The notes: generated by a model not told the origin, from the sequence alone. Shown: positions 34,345 through 47,397, counted from the stretch's first letter. The stretch: DNA of 64,000 nucleotides from Mesocentrotus franciscanus (GCA_037976565.1 CP137669.1:37660912-37724911); one strand, 5' to 3'. Numbers and translations: made by a program.

Positions 34345-34627
34345 ATAATGATAATATAATAATAATAATAGCTTCAGTTACATTGCGCACATATCCATCC
34401 TAGAGGATACCCAAGGCGCCTCCAAAGTATTATTAGTAGCCTGCCTTTAGCCCAGCTACCCTAAAAGCATTCACGGAATTCCTACCAGGTATCCATTTAC
34501 TAACCTGGGTGAAGAGTGGAAAATAAAGATGAATGTCTTACCAAAAGACACTAGTGCCGCGGCGGGATTCGAACCGCGAATCATGTGATCCCAGTCCGGT
34601 GACATATCCACTAGACCTCGACACCTA
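34345..34627 (-). mobile_element. tRNA-derived SINE (family B), minus strand
   Basis: Read on the minus strand, the B box is GCGGTTCGAATCCCG (plus-strand 34563-34577) and the body has ACCTGG/GGTAGG-type blocks. The tail is the ATTATT repeat (plus-strand ATAATAATAATAG near 34345-34370). Same family as 42.4 kb. Confidence 0.85.
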
Positions 34628-37600
34628 TTAAGGAACCTATTTCATTCGATGAGAGTACCTCTCCAATTGCCCTGCTTTTGTTGGGAGAATGTTATTTAAG
34701 TCATTGTAAGTAATAAATGAAAGTGAATCCACGGAGTGATAGGTTCACTCAGATAATTATGATCAAATTTGAGCTTGCACCTTTCTTTTCTTCTAATTCT
34801 TTTTGATATCATTTTAACCTTTCCGAAGGCCACTGAACTTACACTTCGATCCGTTTAGGTGGCCGCACTTGTTTTGTCCAGCTTCGGATAAACGTTTCCA
34901 TGAAATTAATGGAAGGAGTATCAGGTTAAATGACCACCATAAACAAAAAGGATTAGGTGCTTCACCTTTTTACTTTAAGTCTATAATCAATTGAGTACTG
35001 TTATTGCGTATTTTGTAATAATTCAACAGATAGACTAGCCCATTACATTGCTTCCACAGATAAATACCATTATCAAGTTTTTGCCTAGATGAGCGCCATT
35101 TTCCCGACACCTGTCTTTGAGTGTACTCGATTAGTTATTGTTTTCCTATCCGATAATAACAATTTGAAGCAAATGATATTGGAGATGTAGAACGAATATT
35201 TATACCGTAGAGAGATTTGAGCTTCGTACTTATTTAATTTAAATCATTCAGTAGAGGATATTGATCGCTGACTTTATAAGATCATTCAATTTTGCCAATA
35301 GTCATTACTTTTAGAATATATCTGATGATTTTGCAAAAGTCAAATAAATTGCAATATTCCAGGATCACCGGTCGTGTGCTTAAACTTGGTGCAAGTTAAT
35401 ACCCCGTGAACAATCTATTACATTGTATCTTTCTATTATCCTAAATGTTCGCTCCTCCTTTTGAAAGAGAGTACCCTAATTCCACCAGACAGGGCATGAT
35501 ATTGGCGGGAGGGCCGGCATATCATGAATACTTCCTTAAGTAGTCGAGATTACCAGCGCTGTGTACAGCTTAAGTTGCATGGGGAAGGTGCTGTTTAAAA
35601 TAATTGGAATCCCTTAGGCTGTCCTCAATTTCTTTACCCGTCAAAATGTTAGTTTTTCATCATCCATGATCGCTTTGAATTACACTGTCTAATTCCATCT
35701 CATCTTAACACCATGGTCTTCATCGTCTACAAAGATTAATGTATCGGAATCTTAATACCTTTGTTACAGTTTCCAAGAGTAGGTTTATAATTGATTTACG
35801 AAGAAAGAATTCATGTTACTTTAATGTCATAATTACAAACTTCTTATTATCTTATCAAAACAGAGAGTAATAAAAATACTGATTATGACTGTGTGCGGGG
35901 CTTGTTTTAATTTGTTTGTGTGTGTGTGTGTGTGTGTGAGACTTTTTCTTCCTTTTTTTTGGGGGCTTGAACTGCGTTTTCATCCAAAGATTAGGTTTCT
36001 ATTGATTTGAAAAATGATACTGGAAACGAGATTTTAAGGGGTATGTGCTATTCAAATTCGATGACGATTCGACGTCAATAATTCAAATCTGTGTATATGC
36101 TGTAAATCTTTTCTAATACCTACATAAATAAAATAAAGTTAAAATTATTTTGGTAGAAGCCCCTTTTGATAAGTTTCAAGAAAAGATGAAGGAGGTTAAT
36201 TGTGCAGTTAAATTCAATCAATATCCATAATATAGAAAATTATTATCATCAAACACAATACTCACTTATTTTGCTACAAATGTGGCCTGATTTATCTACG
36301 AACTTCAACGTTTAGAGTATATAATTTGGCATAACCCTTTGCTTACTGTGCTGTGCTAACCAATTCGATGAAGAAAAAAAAAATCGTCCCTTTATAAAGA
36401 AAAAGTTATCTAGTGGTCAACCGACTATATTGGGGACGAAATTGTTTGGAAGAAATTGGAAATGATTGATTATGAAGCAGGGCCTTTATAAGAATTGGTG
36501 TATACTGTGAGGTTTTGAAACAATCAAAATAAAAAAGACATTTGCTCAATCTTGCCGAAGAGACACATGCAGTTCACAAAGAAATTGGTACACGGGACTA
36601 CACAAGACATGTGGTATAAAAATTAAGTCAAAATTTGTCACATATATCTCGCCATATTTCGAATATAAGGGAATTTTGAAGAGCAATCCTTTTAGGGGAC
36701 ATTTCGTACTAGGATTTTCTTCCAAGCTGACTTAAAAGGAATGAGAAAGCTCACACATTGTTTTCCTTTTTACCTTTACTAGAACGTATCCATCTCTTTA
36801 AGCTGGTAAACTGAATACAAAACGCAACGATGAATGGAGCGGTAAAGCTTGCAAGATTTGTACATCTTGACAGCTGTTGAGGAACTCGAAATATCAGCTT
36901 ACGGAAATAAAACTCCTAAAGCTAACTAAATTTGCCATTCCGTTCGATAGATTCTTCCTTTTTGAAAGGGTCTTTGGGTTGGAGAAAATGTAAAAATAGT
37001 ATAGCAGTAAATCTATAATGTATGACGATATCATAGACATTTCTTCTTTTATTGTAAATTTAACTAAAACAATATTATAATATAGTTATCTTTATCCAAT
37101 AAATAGTTAAAATATTAAGCGTCGATTTATGAATAGTAAGTACTTTTTTTAACATAAAGAGCAGTAGTCATATTGATAAGGCAATTATGGGTGAAAGTGA
37201 CAATACTATTACAATATAATTACTAGTAAGATTTATAAGACACAATACCATAATCATTTCTTGTAAGACACACAAGTATGTGAAAAATCGAGAAGGACAG
37301 AGAATAACTACATCACTGTATAGTTTATTTGATTGACTGATGCTAATGCCTGATATTTTTTTCAATATAGAATGAATCAAGACTGTTCGTATATCCAGAG
37401 GCAAAGAAAACAAAGTTTCGAGTCAAATGACAAGGAAGATGATATCTTCATGTTCACATTCTCATTATACGGCAGGCATCATGTCATCTTTTGGAAAGTC
37501 GACTAAAAAATAAACATGCATGTCAAAATGTCCCATCTGTCAGTCATTATGCTTCAATAGGCACCCTGGGGGAAATATCGCTACAAAAGTTAAAAAGCTT

Positions 37601-38818
37601 CAACCATTGAATTAATATTACTTCCATCTCCATGCCGAGTCACGAATTATTCAAGAGCATCTCGCCATACGTGTGAGAGAATTGGAACGGAGAACAAGAT
37701 GGCTGCCATGCCTCAGGCGTTGAGTTCCGATCTAGTTATGTCATACTTATGGCCTCATACGCATGAAAAATAAAGCCAGTTTGAGGCTTATAGATGTATT
37801 TCATGTCGTTTTAAGTCCACCTGAATAGGACTTTCGACATTGTAGTGATGTGAATAGAGTAACAAATTTCTTTCTCCGTTTTTAGGGAAAAGTACAATAG
37901 GTACATAGCATTTGAATATCGTGTCTTGCACATATGTTCTTTCGGAAGTTCGTTTGTATGATGATGCCGAGTTCGTCATTTTTCAGTTGTCCTATTTTAT
38001 AACTAATAAAAGGGAATTCCTATCAATAATCATTTAGTTATTCTGTCCATTGGAATATCTCCATGTCCATTCCATCATTTATGATGTTGAATTTCAACAC
38101 GTAAGCAGCGACTGCACTTCAACATGGATAATTAATTTTTAGACATATCAATAAGTCTTTTTGTTTAAATCCTTCAATTTTCATTGGTAAAGAATCTCTG
38201 GGGATGGATGGTAAATCTATCTCCTAAAGTTTAGATTTTTTTCTCTTATTTTTGGTTCTCATTTTAGGTTTTATATGATATAACTTGATGACGTAAAAAA
38301 GTAAAAGTGAAATGTATTGCAACTGGAGAACGTTGAATGGTAGTCAGATATAATCTCTGAAAAAATGATATTGTGGTCTGCTTTAAAAGAAAAACCTTCA
38401 TCATTGGTCGTTTGTCATGACGTCATCACGGTCAAGAAAATAAAATAAATAGGGAGAAATGTGTATGTGTATATTAAATGGATAAATGAGTTGTCCTTCA
38501 GTAAATGTGATTTCCAGCAAGTTTTCATTGTTTGTTTTTTTGTTTTTTTGTTGCTCTATCAAAAAAAATTCTACGCTTTTAATTCAGAATATCAATTAGC
38601 AGCAGGAAAAACATACCGTGCAATCAATAGACGCTTTAGCAAAAGAGTCGTGAAACTTTTTTTTCTCGCTTGTCAGAGGTGTTCGTGATCTGTGCCCCAT
38701 TCCTTGCACAGAGGCGGGCTCCGCCTTTAAATGTCATTGGTGATGGTGTTATGTGTGTTATCTGTTTAAATCCTAGGAGGTTTAAACTTATGAGTTGCAA
38801 AATAAACTACAAAACGAT
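34628..38818. other. No gene recognised; (TG)n tract
   Basis: About 4 kb of AT-rich unique-looking DNA. A (TG)n run lies at 35915-35938. Near 37700 the text AAGATGGCTGCCATG resembles a YY1 site, too short to rely on alone. Frames at 37168-37413, 37788-37979 and 38461-38688 have no recognisable motif. Confidence 0.4.
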
Positions 38819-39190
38819 AATAAATAATAATAATAATAATAATAGTTAGTTCTTATATAGCGCTTTTCAGGACCGAAGGCCCTCTCAAAGCGCTTTACAG
38901 ATATATATATTATTACCCCGGTCATCGGATTCAGGCTTACCCGCACACAATGTATGCACATTCTCCACTCCCTGGGGAGCATTCCAGCCAGGCGTCATTT
39001 TTACAAGCGCACACTTGCTAATCTAAGCACATTAGCTTTCACATCCTACCGGGTACCCATTTAACACCTGGGTGGAGAGTGGCAAATGTAGATCAATGTC
39101 TTGCCAAAGGACATTAGTGCCGCGGTGGGACTTGAACCGCGGACCTTGTGATCCACAGTCCGATGACATATCCACAGTCCGATGACATGG
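38819..39190 (-). mobile_element. tRNA-derived SINE (family B), near full length
   Basis: On the minus strand the tRNA-like head contains the B box GCGGTTCAAGTCCCACC (plus-strand near 39122-39138). The conserved body follows (CATTGATCTACATTTGCCAC, CCAGGTGTTAAATGGGTACC), then an ATTATT tail (plus-strand 38821-38842). The head end carries a 15-bp duplication (ACAGTCCGATGACAT twice, about 39157-39190). The short minus-strand frames here are its translations. Confidence 0.9.
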
Positions 39191-40059
39191 TCAAGTTTGA
39201 TCGTTTGCAGGCAGGTCTCTTTATGATATTCATGCACATTCATCGCTTTAAATTTATGCCTAAATTAAGGATAAGGTGAACCCTGTTTTGGGGGAAAATT
39301 GTCGCTTTTGCTTGTGTCTTCTAACCTGAGTTTTCTTTTCATCAGCTCGCTATGTGTACATGGTCGATCTGTTCAAGTCCGTCCACGCATGGCCAGCTAT
39401 CGGTTGCGCTTGATCGCGTGACATAAGAGAGATAACCTTGATCGACCGCTCATCATGATCTCGATTTCTTTCATGTACGCGAGAGGATGGGAGGAGGCAG
39501 TAGCGCACAACATCGCTCTTAATTGCAACATAACATCAATTGTCATTATGAACGATATTCATCGATAATCCTCGTCACGCTTTAAATATGGACTCATTTC
39601 TCCTCGCTCTACTAATATCTCTCTCCATCTCTCGTTTACACACATCAATTGTGATAAACACTCTCTTACACTTATTATAAAAACAATTATCTCTCTTGCA
39701 CTCATATAAATCCTCTCTATTTCTCGACTAGTCTCTCCCTACATGTGTAGCTGTTTGTCTTTAAGTGCATACTTATACCCGTCTCCAACTCTCGTTGTCA
39801 CATGCATATTAACCGAACAAAAACAGAAATCATGGAAATGGCTGTGTTGCTATCTAGTTATAAGTAAATGAGTGTAAAGATTAGAATCATTTATTAATCA
39901 ATTATCTCGAAGACGTTAATATCAACGTTTGATACATAATTAATTTGTGATTCATGCTTGTCCCTTTCTGCACATGCACCCCCACATCATGACTTTGATT
40001 CGTCTCAGTCGATCTCTGCTACTCTCAATGTTTTGATGAATGCAACGACTTGACGTTGT
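39191..40059. other. No gene; GC content rises toward 40 kb
   Basis: Sequence at about 39340-39500 is richer in CpG than typical for the window. No frame is supported. Confidence 0.35.
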
Positions 40060-40327
40060 TATGCTGGTGTGCAGACGACAGTGCCCTCTCTGCGCATGCG
40101 TGGTGGTTGATTGATTACTCTCCGTCGCAATCTGCACCCGCGCCGCGGCGGGATTGGTTGCTGAACTTGTTCGTTTCGTTGTGCCTTCACTCGTGGGGAG
40201 CTACCGGCCATGCTCGCTTACCATTCGCACGCTTTCTGGCTCAGCTTGTTTTCACAGCCCTCTCAGAGAAATACAAGGAAAATATCAGACATAAAATAGC
40301 AGCACAGCGAAAATCACAGTTGCGAAG
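40060..40327 (+). promoter_or_regulatory. Candidate CpG-rich promoter and first exon
   Basis: This is one of the GC- and CpG-richest unique stretches in the window. It contains a TGCGCATGCG palindrome (40091-40100), the core of an NRF-1 site. CGCCGCGGCGGG and an inverted CCAAT box (ATTGG, 40153-40157) follow about 45-60 bp later. This combination is typical of TATA-less promoters. The transcript would end its first exon at a donor, CGAAG|GTAAAC (40328). The frame across it has no ATG start, so the exon would be a 5' UTR. A second donor-bounded exon at 40573-40683 supports the reading. Inference only. Confidence 0.35.
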
Positions 40328-40572
40328 GTAAACCTATCGATTTGTTGACATTGGAACCGTGGAATCACGCTAAATGCGTGCACATTTGCTGTAGCACTGA
40401 TTTGTTTTCGCTCAATTGCAAACATTTATTTTTGCATCTGTGATTATTTTAAAAATGTTTGAAGTGGTCGGTTGGCAGGGGATCCATAACTTATTGATTA
40501 CTATGAATATAGCTGTTGGATTATTATGATGTGAGTAACTCAACATTTTCATCTGGTCTCTCTGTGTAACAG

Positions 40573-40683
40573 TTACTGTTAACTTTAGCATTTAATAATG
40601 GGAATAGAGTGAAGGACTATTTCTTTTCTGGATTTCCAAAGTGACGACGATCTGAATAACTTTCAACTATTTCCATCGTGAAG
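40573..40683 (+). other. Candidate 5'UTR exon 2
   Basis: It is bounded by an acceptor (CTCTCTGTGTAACAG, ending 40572) and a perfect donor (GTGAAG|GTAAGT at 40684). It has stop codons in every useful frame, so it would be non-coding leader. It lies 245 bp after the donor at 40328. No downstream coding exon is identified. Confidence 0.28.
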
Positions 40684-40689
40684 GTAAGT

Positions 40690-41525
40690 GTCGTATAGCT
40701 TCTTTTAGTTGGTTTCATCTCGACCATTGCCTTTTTATTAGAGAATTTTGCATAGATGTATATATGACCAATATTGTATATCAGTTTGATATCTTTTAAC
40801 TCATGGTATACTGAAGTTTATTATGTGCAGTGATATGTGTTAGGAATAATGATTTATTAAGAGCAAAGCCATCGACATAAAGAAAACCCTCTAAATTCGA
40901 AGCAAGACCATCAGACATATCCTACTTACATCCAATGAAAGGGTACTAGGGTTTTTCTAATTCCTTTTCATACCGCATACGATTTATTTGTTAATCTACA
41001 GTCAGTCTCTGAACTTATGAGAATTATTCTACTTTATACGTAAAACCATACCGGCGTACTATATTCTATTGCTGTTGCAATTTACTGACAAAAATGAGAT
41101 CATTATAAATACTCTTCGCAGAGCTACCATCCATATCCTACGTAATTTACACGAATCTAACTGCAGGTTTTTTTTTTGCGATTTCAATGCACTTAAAAAA
41201 TGAGGTTCAAGTTCGACATTTTATTAAGAGATTTAATCTCTGCAATTCTCTACTAATCATGCATGTTCGACGTAAACAATGACAGTGATTTTTCTTGCTC
41301 AATTTTCCTTGCATTTGAATAATTTTCCCACGCATTTAGAATGTGAAATGAATGGGTTCAAGGCAAAGGTGCTACTATACGATAATAGTTGCGAACATAC
41401 TAGACAATAATATTTGTACAACAATCATTAAAAATGGAAATTCGCTTGATCAATCATTCATCACGAAGACAACAGAATCGTTGTAAGCTATGTGTGTATA
41501 ATTTTATTCTAGTTATGCTAGACTT
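40690..41525. other. No gene recognised
   Basis: AT-rich unique-looking DNA up to the transposon. Confidence 0.45.
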
Positions 41526-42869
41526 TACAGTGCGTATACAAACAAGTGTACCCAACTTTGGTAGCTTCTAATTGAACATTTATAACCTATGTGATCTTGA
41601 ATCATATTTCTTTGTAAAGGGTAACTAATACTCTGTCTAATGATACATAATGATACCTAGTGCTGTCACGCATGACTGAGCAGCAGACTTTTCAAAACGG
41701 TATTGTCAAAATCCTCTTACCAAGTTTGAGCTAAAGCAGTGAATGCGGGTCACAAGCCACTATGTTTGTGTTATCTCATTCCAAAAACATTTGTTCACTT
41801 ATTTACATTGACTATTAGGCAGTTGGAAAGAAACGTGTTCATATCAACTCAGACTCAAGGAAATAACATTCTCTTCTTTATGATGATTACAATCTTGACT
41901 TTTTCGCATCCCTTGTTTGAGGCTCCCCTTTTCATTGAGTGATCCACAATGGTTAAAGTTTATCTGGGATGTTATCTTTTTTTATGAAAGTCTGCTGTCA
42001 ATTTCCTTGATACTTATCATCATATGTACTCTTTCTTTCATTTTTGAGGTTCGTTACCTTTGAGTTTTCATTCGCTATTCGAGATAAACACCTTATGCTC
42101 CTTACGTGAAATGGCGCAGCGGACAAGTGAGCAGAGAGATCTTAGATATCATGATACAAGAAGTTAGTAGACTGTTCAAAATAATTACAGGTTATCCTAT
42201 GGATTGAAACAAGTTTCTGTGAAAGCCTAGATACATTGCATCATTTTTGTTAAATCAAGCACTGAGTCACGAGGCAAAATATAACTTTCAAAAGGATTTA
42301 AGACCAAAGAAGCACATGCATATGGTCTGACCCACGAAACTTGGTACAAGGCGATTTTGACAACACTTTTTGAAGACCCTGGTGCTCTGTTACCCGTGAC
42401 AGAACATTGTGTCGTGGTCGAGTGGATTCGTCATCGGACTGTCGATCACAAGGTCCGCGGTTCGAGTCCCGCCGCGGCACTAATGTCCTTTGGCAAGACA
42501 TTGATCTACATTTGCCACTCTCCACCAGGTGTTAAATGGGTACCCGGTAGGATGCGAAAGCCAATGTGGTATGCTTAGCAATTTGAGCTTAGAAGCTCTT
42601 GCTGAAATGCTCCCCAGGGAGTGGAGAAAGTGCATACATTGTATGCGGGCAAGCCAGAATCCGATGACCGGGGGTAATAACTGTAAAGCGCTTAGAAACT
42701 CGGACTTGTCAATGTATTAAGCGCAATATAAGCAGAAATATTATTATTATTATCATTGGACAGAGAATAAGTTCTTCTTCATCATGAAATAGATTTAAAA
42801 TTCATATTGGTTATGATTTTTAATAAGGAGCTACCAAAGTTGGGTACACTTTTTTTTATACGCACTGTA
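41526..42869. mobile_element. Tc1/mariner-like element (non-autonomous)
   Basis: Terminal inverted repeats of about 40 bp. The left end, from 41526, is TA|CAGTGCGTATACAAAC, then AAGTGTACCCAACTTTGGTAGC. The right end is the exact reverse complement except for about three bases in the A/T run and closes CGCACTG|TA at 42869. Ends starting CAGTG inside a duplicated TA are the signature of Tc1/mariner elements. Weaker inverted similarity continues for about 20 bp. The interior (about 1,000 bp without the SINE) shows no DDE transposase frame on either strand, so it is a decayed or non-autonomous copy. A SINE is nested near its right end. Confidence 0.85.
42408..42757 (+). mobile_element. tRNA-derived SINE nested in mariner-like element
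   Basis: The A-box-like TCGTGGTCGAGTGG (about 42412) and the B box GCGGTTCGAGTCCCG (about 42458-42472) form the tRNA head. The body follows (CATTGATCTACATTTGCCAC, CCAGGTGTTAAATGGGTACC). The 3' end carries CTGTAAAGCGCTTAGAAACT, then GCGCAATATAAG, and an ATT-repeat tail to about 42757. It is the best-preserved plus-strand copy here. Frames at 42298-42720 on both strands are its translations. Confidence 0.9.
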
Positions 42870-44128
42870 CACACAACTAGAATTGGAAGATAGAAGAAAC
42901 AACATCCAAGTGGGAAACAATTTGATATTAACTGTCACCATCGCTCAATAGAACAATTACCAAATTTTATGTCACAACTTCATCATGTATTTATTTTTAA
43001 TGCCATCCACGTGCAATCAAAGCCAAATCTAGCAATTAAAAATATTTAATTGTTTCATTAGAAAAAAATAATATGGAATAACACTTGTAATCAATATGAA
43101 GATAAGTTTGAGCTGGTGGGTTTTGCTGTTTCTTTAACATTGTTAGTTACTATTATAACAATTAGAATAATATGAATTGTATTCATTGATCATTACACAT
43201 AACAAAGAGACAACGTATGCAATGACGGAAAGATTATCATTTCGAGAAAAAGCAAGCAATATGAATGGGAGAATGTGAATAGGAAAAGATTAAAAGAGCC
43301 GTCATAACTTTAAAGTAATGGAATAAAGAATAATACATGCTAATTCGGGGAGAGTATAAAGCTATATTCTTCGTATTGTGTCATTAAGCCCTTTTATTGC
43401 TTTGCATCATATAAGCCATCCGTCAGGTATGTAATAAACCGACCAATTTAAACTCAAACAAGATCAAGAAGGCTCTACAAAGAAAAGACGATGAAACAGC
43501 GGAACCCGGATAAGAAATCCGTCTCTCATCAAAAACTAATGAAGTCTCCTCCCAACGCGCCTTGTAACTGCTGTTGATGCATCTATTTAATAACCCAGGA
43601 GAACTCTTCTAATGCATGGTGATGTAATATATTAGTTTGTGATAATTGGTTGCATAGCCAGGGGGGCTTTCCCATTCGTACAGCACAATGCCATCGACAT
43701 ACATTTAATTGTAAAAGTGTTTTTAAAAGGAGTATCAAAGGAATACAAGTGACTGCATCAGACTCATCGTAAGATTGTCTTAAAATTAATATTTTTTAAG
43801 GGAATAATGCCATTTATTTCTTGATATTTTCTAGTTTGTCATCTTTACTTTATGACCTGGTCATCACTGTTGTTGCACTTAACGTCTACATAAGAAATTA
43901 ACTCTCCTTTTATCACATAATTAATTGCCAATGGTTTGTAAATTCTTGCGTAAAATATCAACCAAGTCACAAAAATAATTTCTATACGCTTTTGTGTCAT
44001 ATAAATCAACGTACACTGTATGAAATTAATGATTCTGTAATCAGATTGGTTTAGGGTTATTCTGAGACATATATATTTTATCATTAATCCTCTACCCTTG
44101 GTGAATAATACCCAATTTATATGTGTTA
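42870..44128. other. No gene recognised
   Basis: AT-rich unique-looking DNA. Confidence 0.45.
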
Positions 44129-44129
44129 C

Positions 44130-44158
44130 TATTGAATTGAATTGAATTGAATTAATAT

Positions 44159-44191
<33 letters not shown>

Positions 44192-44265
44192 ACTAGTAGT
44201 AGTAGTAGTTGTAGTAGTAGTAGTAGTAGTAGTAGAAGTAGTAGTAATAGTAGTAGTAGCAGTAT
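44130..44265. repeat. (ATTGA)n and (AGT)n microsatellites
   Basis: Four tandem ATTGA units (about 44131-44151) are followed by about 100 bp of AGT/TAG triplets with single-base interruptions. The Thr/Leu-rich minus frame is its translation. Confidence 0.95.
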
Positions 44266-44270
44266 TAATA

Positions 44271-46142
44271 GAATATTGATGCTTTGAGCGAATTAATAAT
44301 GAGATGCTTTTTATTTGTAATTCCTTCATTGTACTTGACATACAAATTCATATTATATATTAGTTGTATAACTATACACGCATATTAAAAGCTATTTTCA
44401 GAAAATATCAAATATCTTGTTCAAAAAGTTCGACGATAGATGAAGATCACATGATTCTATGTTGTAGTTGTTGTTTATTTTTCATCTCTGAACATCTATA
44501 ACTTCTTTTCTGTAAAATATCTCTAACTTGTAGCTTACTTTGTGTCAAACTGTTACTTATTTTAGTAAATTAGAGCTCTTGATTACTTCATTATCAGAAA
44601 ATTGTTGAGACAGGTTCATTACCTATTGCTTTTATCTAATCAACACTATTCCTTTTGATATTGTAACTAAACAAATTTTTAAAGTGGCCCTTTGTTTTAA
44701 ATGAAGAAAATAAATATTTGTATCGTATTTCAAAAAAAATGTATTTCTCATAAGACTTTACAGTTTCTTGATAACATATTACGATTCATCAAGTCTTTAT
44801 TTCAAAAGAACTTGTAGTATATAGTAACCAGGACCATGGTCCCATTCCGGACTCATGGCAGGTCATACCATTTTTAAAGCACAGAGCAATTGGAAATTCA
44901 CACTTATGTAATATAGTTCGAAGTTGTGTTACAATTATATGGACTAAATTTATTTTCTAACTCTACATGCATCGATTTTACATCTCTTCTAAACATTTCT
45001 TTGTTGCATTTTGTATGGTCATGGTTATCACCGATTCATGTCTCCAGCAACAACGGCTTGATAAGACTCGGAAAAGGCAATCGAAATATATAATATATTT
45101 CTCTCTGCGTGGTCTAAACCAACATGATGCATTATATTGGCTTTAGTGACGCATTCCTTGTCAAAATTCTTATCCCCCTCTTTTCTTATCCCTCTGTTTT
45201 TCTAGCTCATACTCTCTCTCTCTCTCTTTCTCTTTTACCGGAAAGAGAGATTGATAGAGCCTGAGAAGAGAGTAAATCGTTCTCGGTCACTGCTAGACGT
45301 ACATTAAAGAGTGAATGAGTAAACAAAAGGTCCACAGAGGCAAGATATAGAGTGCGGTGCCCTTTTTTCTCGTGTCACCCCGACTGTTCAGGTTTCACAG
45401 AGAGAGAGATGCAGTGATAACACTGCTTCATCAACATTAATCCTGATCGTGAATGAACCCCATGTCCTCCTTCTCCGCCCCCATCCTCTCCAATTTTATT
45501 GATGAGATTGTTTGTCTTATTTTCAGTAAGCCCCAGTGATTCACAGTATACTCACTAGATATTGATACTATGTTGAAAACAGAATCGTAACTTCCTATTA
45601 TAATCAACAATAGAGAAAGAAGATGAAGATGCAAAAAAAAGGGTATATTACAATCTGCAGTACGTTGAATTGTTGGAAAAACACACCGTTACGGGAATCT
45701 TTAATTCTAATGTTATGAAATATTATAATTCTATGACAAAAATTGTACGACTTTTCCAAAAACGAACATGTCTTAAGTTTACAAAAACGATTTAGACGTT
45801 GCTTCAGGTAAAGTAACGTTTAATCTCAGCCCTTTTTCTTGATATTGAAAGGCTATGCAGGTATTAAATCCATTTTTTAAATCTAAGATTTACAGCAACG
45901 ATTGGTTTACCCCTAAAAAGGAAACCGATATTTTCTTTTCCCTAACTTCACACTTTATTTGTTTTTTTACAGTTCTCTTTGAATAAACTCATGAAGATGT
46001 ATTTTCACCCTACCATTCGCGATGACTTATAAACTTTTCTATTTGGCAGGTAATACAATATCGGGTTATTTGGGGGTTTTTTTTAATTCACGCGTGAAAC
46101 TTCTTTTAGTGTACCCACAAGAAACAAACAAAAGACAAAACA
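44271..46142. other. No gene recognised; short CT run
   Basis: CT run at about 45209-45235, otherwise AT-rich. The minus frame 45437-45634 is not recognised. Confidence 0.4.
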
Positions 46143-46340
46143 TTAAACAGATTGAGATAGATGCACATAGTCATTAACATTAGACCAAAATAGAAATTCT
46201 GCTGGCGTAAAGCCATGCATGCTGCGAACTACCATGCTGCGGTTTGGCGCCATTGGCGAAACCGGTGCAGTTGCCACTGGGGTGAAGAAACCCGGGCTGG
46301 CCCCCGTCAATAATCCATCAGTTATTGTAGCCTCGAATGG
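46143..46340 (-). CDS. Candidate terminal exon, Pro/Ala/Ser-rich C-terminus
   Basis: On the minus strand a frame from 46340 to the stop at 46143 reads PFEATITDGLLTGASPGFFT, then PVATAPVSPMAPNRSMVV, and ends HLSQSV. The DNA (46200-46320) is markedly GC-richer than its surroundings, and third positions are GC-rich, unlike chance frames here. The preceding AATATCAG could be an acceptor (phase 0), but the polypyrimidine tract is weak. The low-complexity Pro/Ala/Ser region resembles the tail of a regulatory protein; that is only an impression. Family not recognised. Confidence 0.28.
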   Translation of the reverse strand, partial: PFEATITDGLLTGASPGFFTPVATAPVSPMAPNRSMVVRSMHGFTPAEFLFWSNVNDYVHLSQSV

Positions 46341-46358
46341 CTGATATTCGAGTATCAA

Positions 46359-47394
46359 TCAGACCTGTAGGCTTGTATCTCCAAGATCAGTTCTCCCACT
46401 CATTGGATAGCCATCAATATATATAGTATACCTGTGTCTCATCTTCCTTCATCTACCGGCCTCTCGCTCGCTTCATCCCATACCCCTCTCGTCTCACTTT
46501 TCAAAATCTACCTCCTCCGTCCTTCGGGCCGATTTCTCCATCCCTCTCTGCAGTATTCTGGTCGAATCGTCATCATATCCTGTCCGTAAATTGATCAGCG
46601 TTGACCATGAGGCAGTCATTAGTCATTATCCACCCATCTCCATTTCCCTTTGGTATACTGGGAATATTTTGAGCAATCCCTTTCCAAACTCTTTCCTTCT
46701 TGCTGTGTGCACATTTTAACAGCTGAATTCTAAATCAAGGAGGTGAAGCGCAACACTGTCTTAAATGTCATAACATTAAAATAGTAACGAAGGGACGTTG
46801 TTACTGTTCTCTTTTCTTTCTCAGATATTTAATTCTTATTCTTTGATAATGGAAAAAAAACAAGCAAGATAATCTCCTACGATCTGTCTTGTGAGAATAT
46901 CGAACGTTTGATTAGTGCACTACTTTGGAAAGTGCACCTTTCTAATTTCTATTCTTTGAAGTATGCAAGCAATACATATTAATAGTGATGATCAGTGTCC
47001 TAGGAACAATTTTCATTTGCACCAGCCCAAGAACTTTATTGTCTTGTCTGCAGTTACCTTTCTTGATTCTTTTTAAGTCTCCTTTGCTTTTTCTTATAAT
47101 GTGAACAATGATGGATGTATGTAGCCGCTATGTCTCACTGGTTCTGTCTATTTCTTTTCCTTTCTTCCTTCTACGCCTTCTCCTTCTTTTCTATGTACCT
47201 TTCTTGTATGTCGATCTATCCTTACAGTTCCACCTCCTTTCCATCTATCTTATTTAGCTTGTATATTGTCCCTTCTGCCATCGGACTCCCTGACGGTTTA
47301 TTATTATTATTATCATTATTATCATTATTATTATAATTATCATTTTATGCGTCTCTTCATTCAATAATTTATTCATCACGTCTGTGCCAATCCG
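46359..47394. other. No gene recognised; (TTA)n tract
   Basis: Contains TTATTATTATT...TCATTATTA at about 47298-47345. Confidence 0.45.
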
Positions 47395-47397
47395 AGC

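Noticed and set aside
42298..42578. Short frames containing DRKVRGSSP or RRDSNRGPC-type sequences
   Set aside because: They lie on the tRNA-like head of the SINE; the same peptide text appears at other SINE copies (e.g. 39061-39243).
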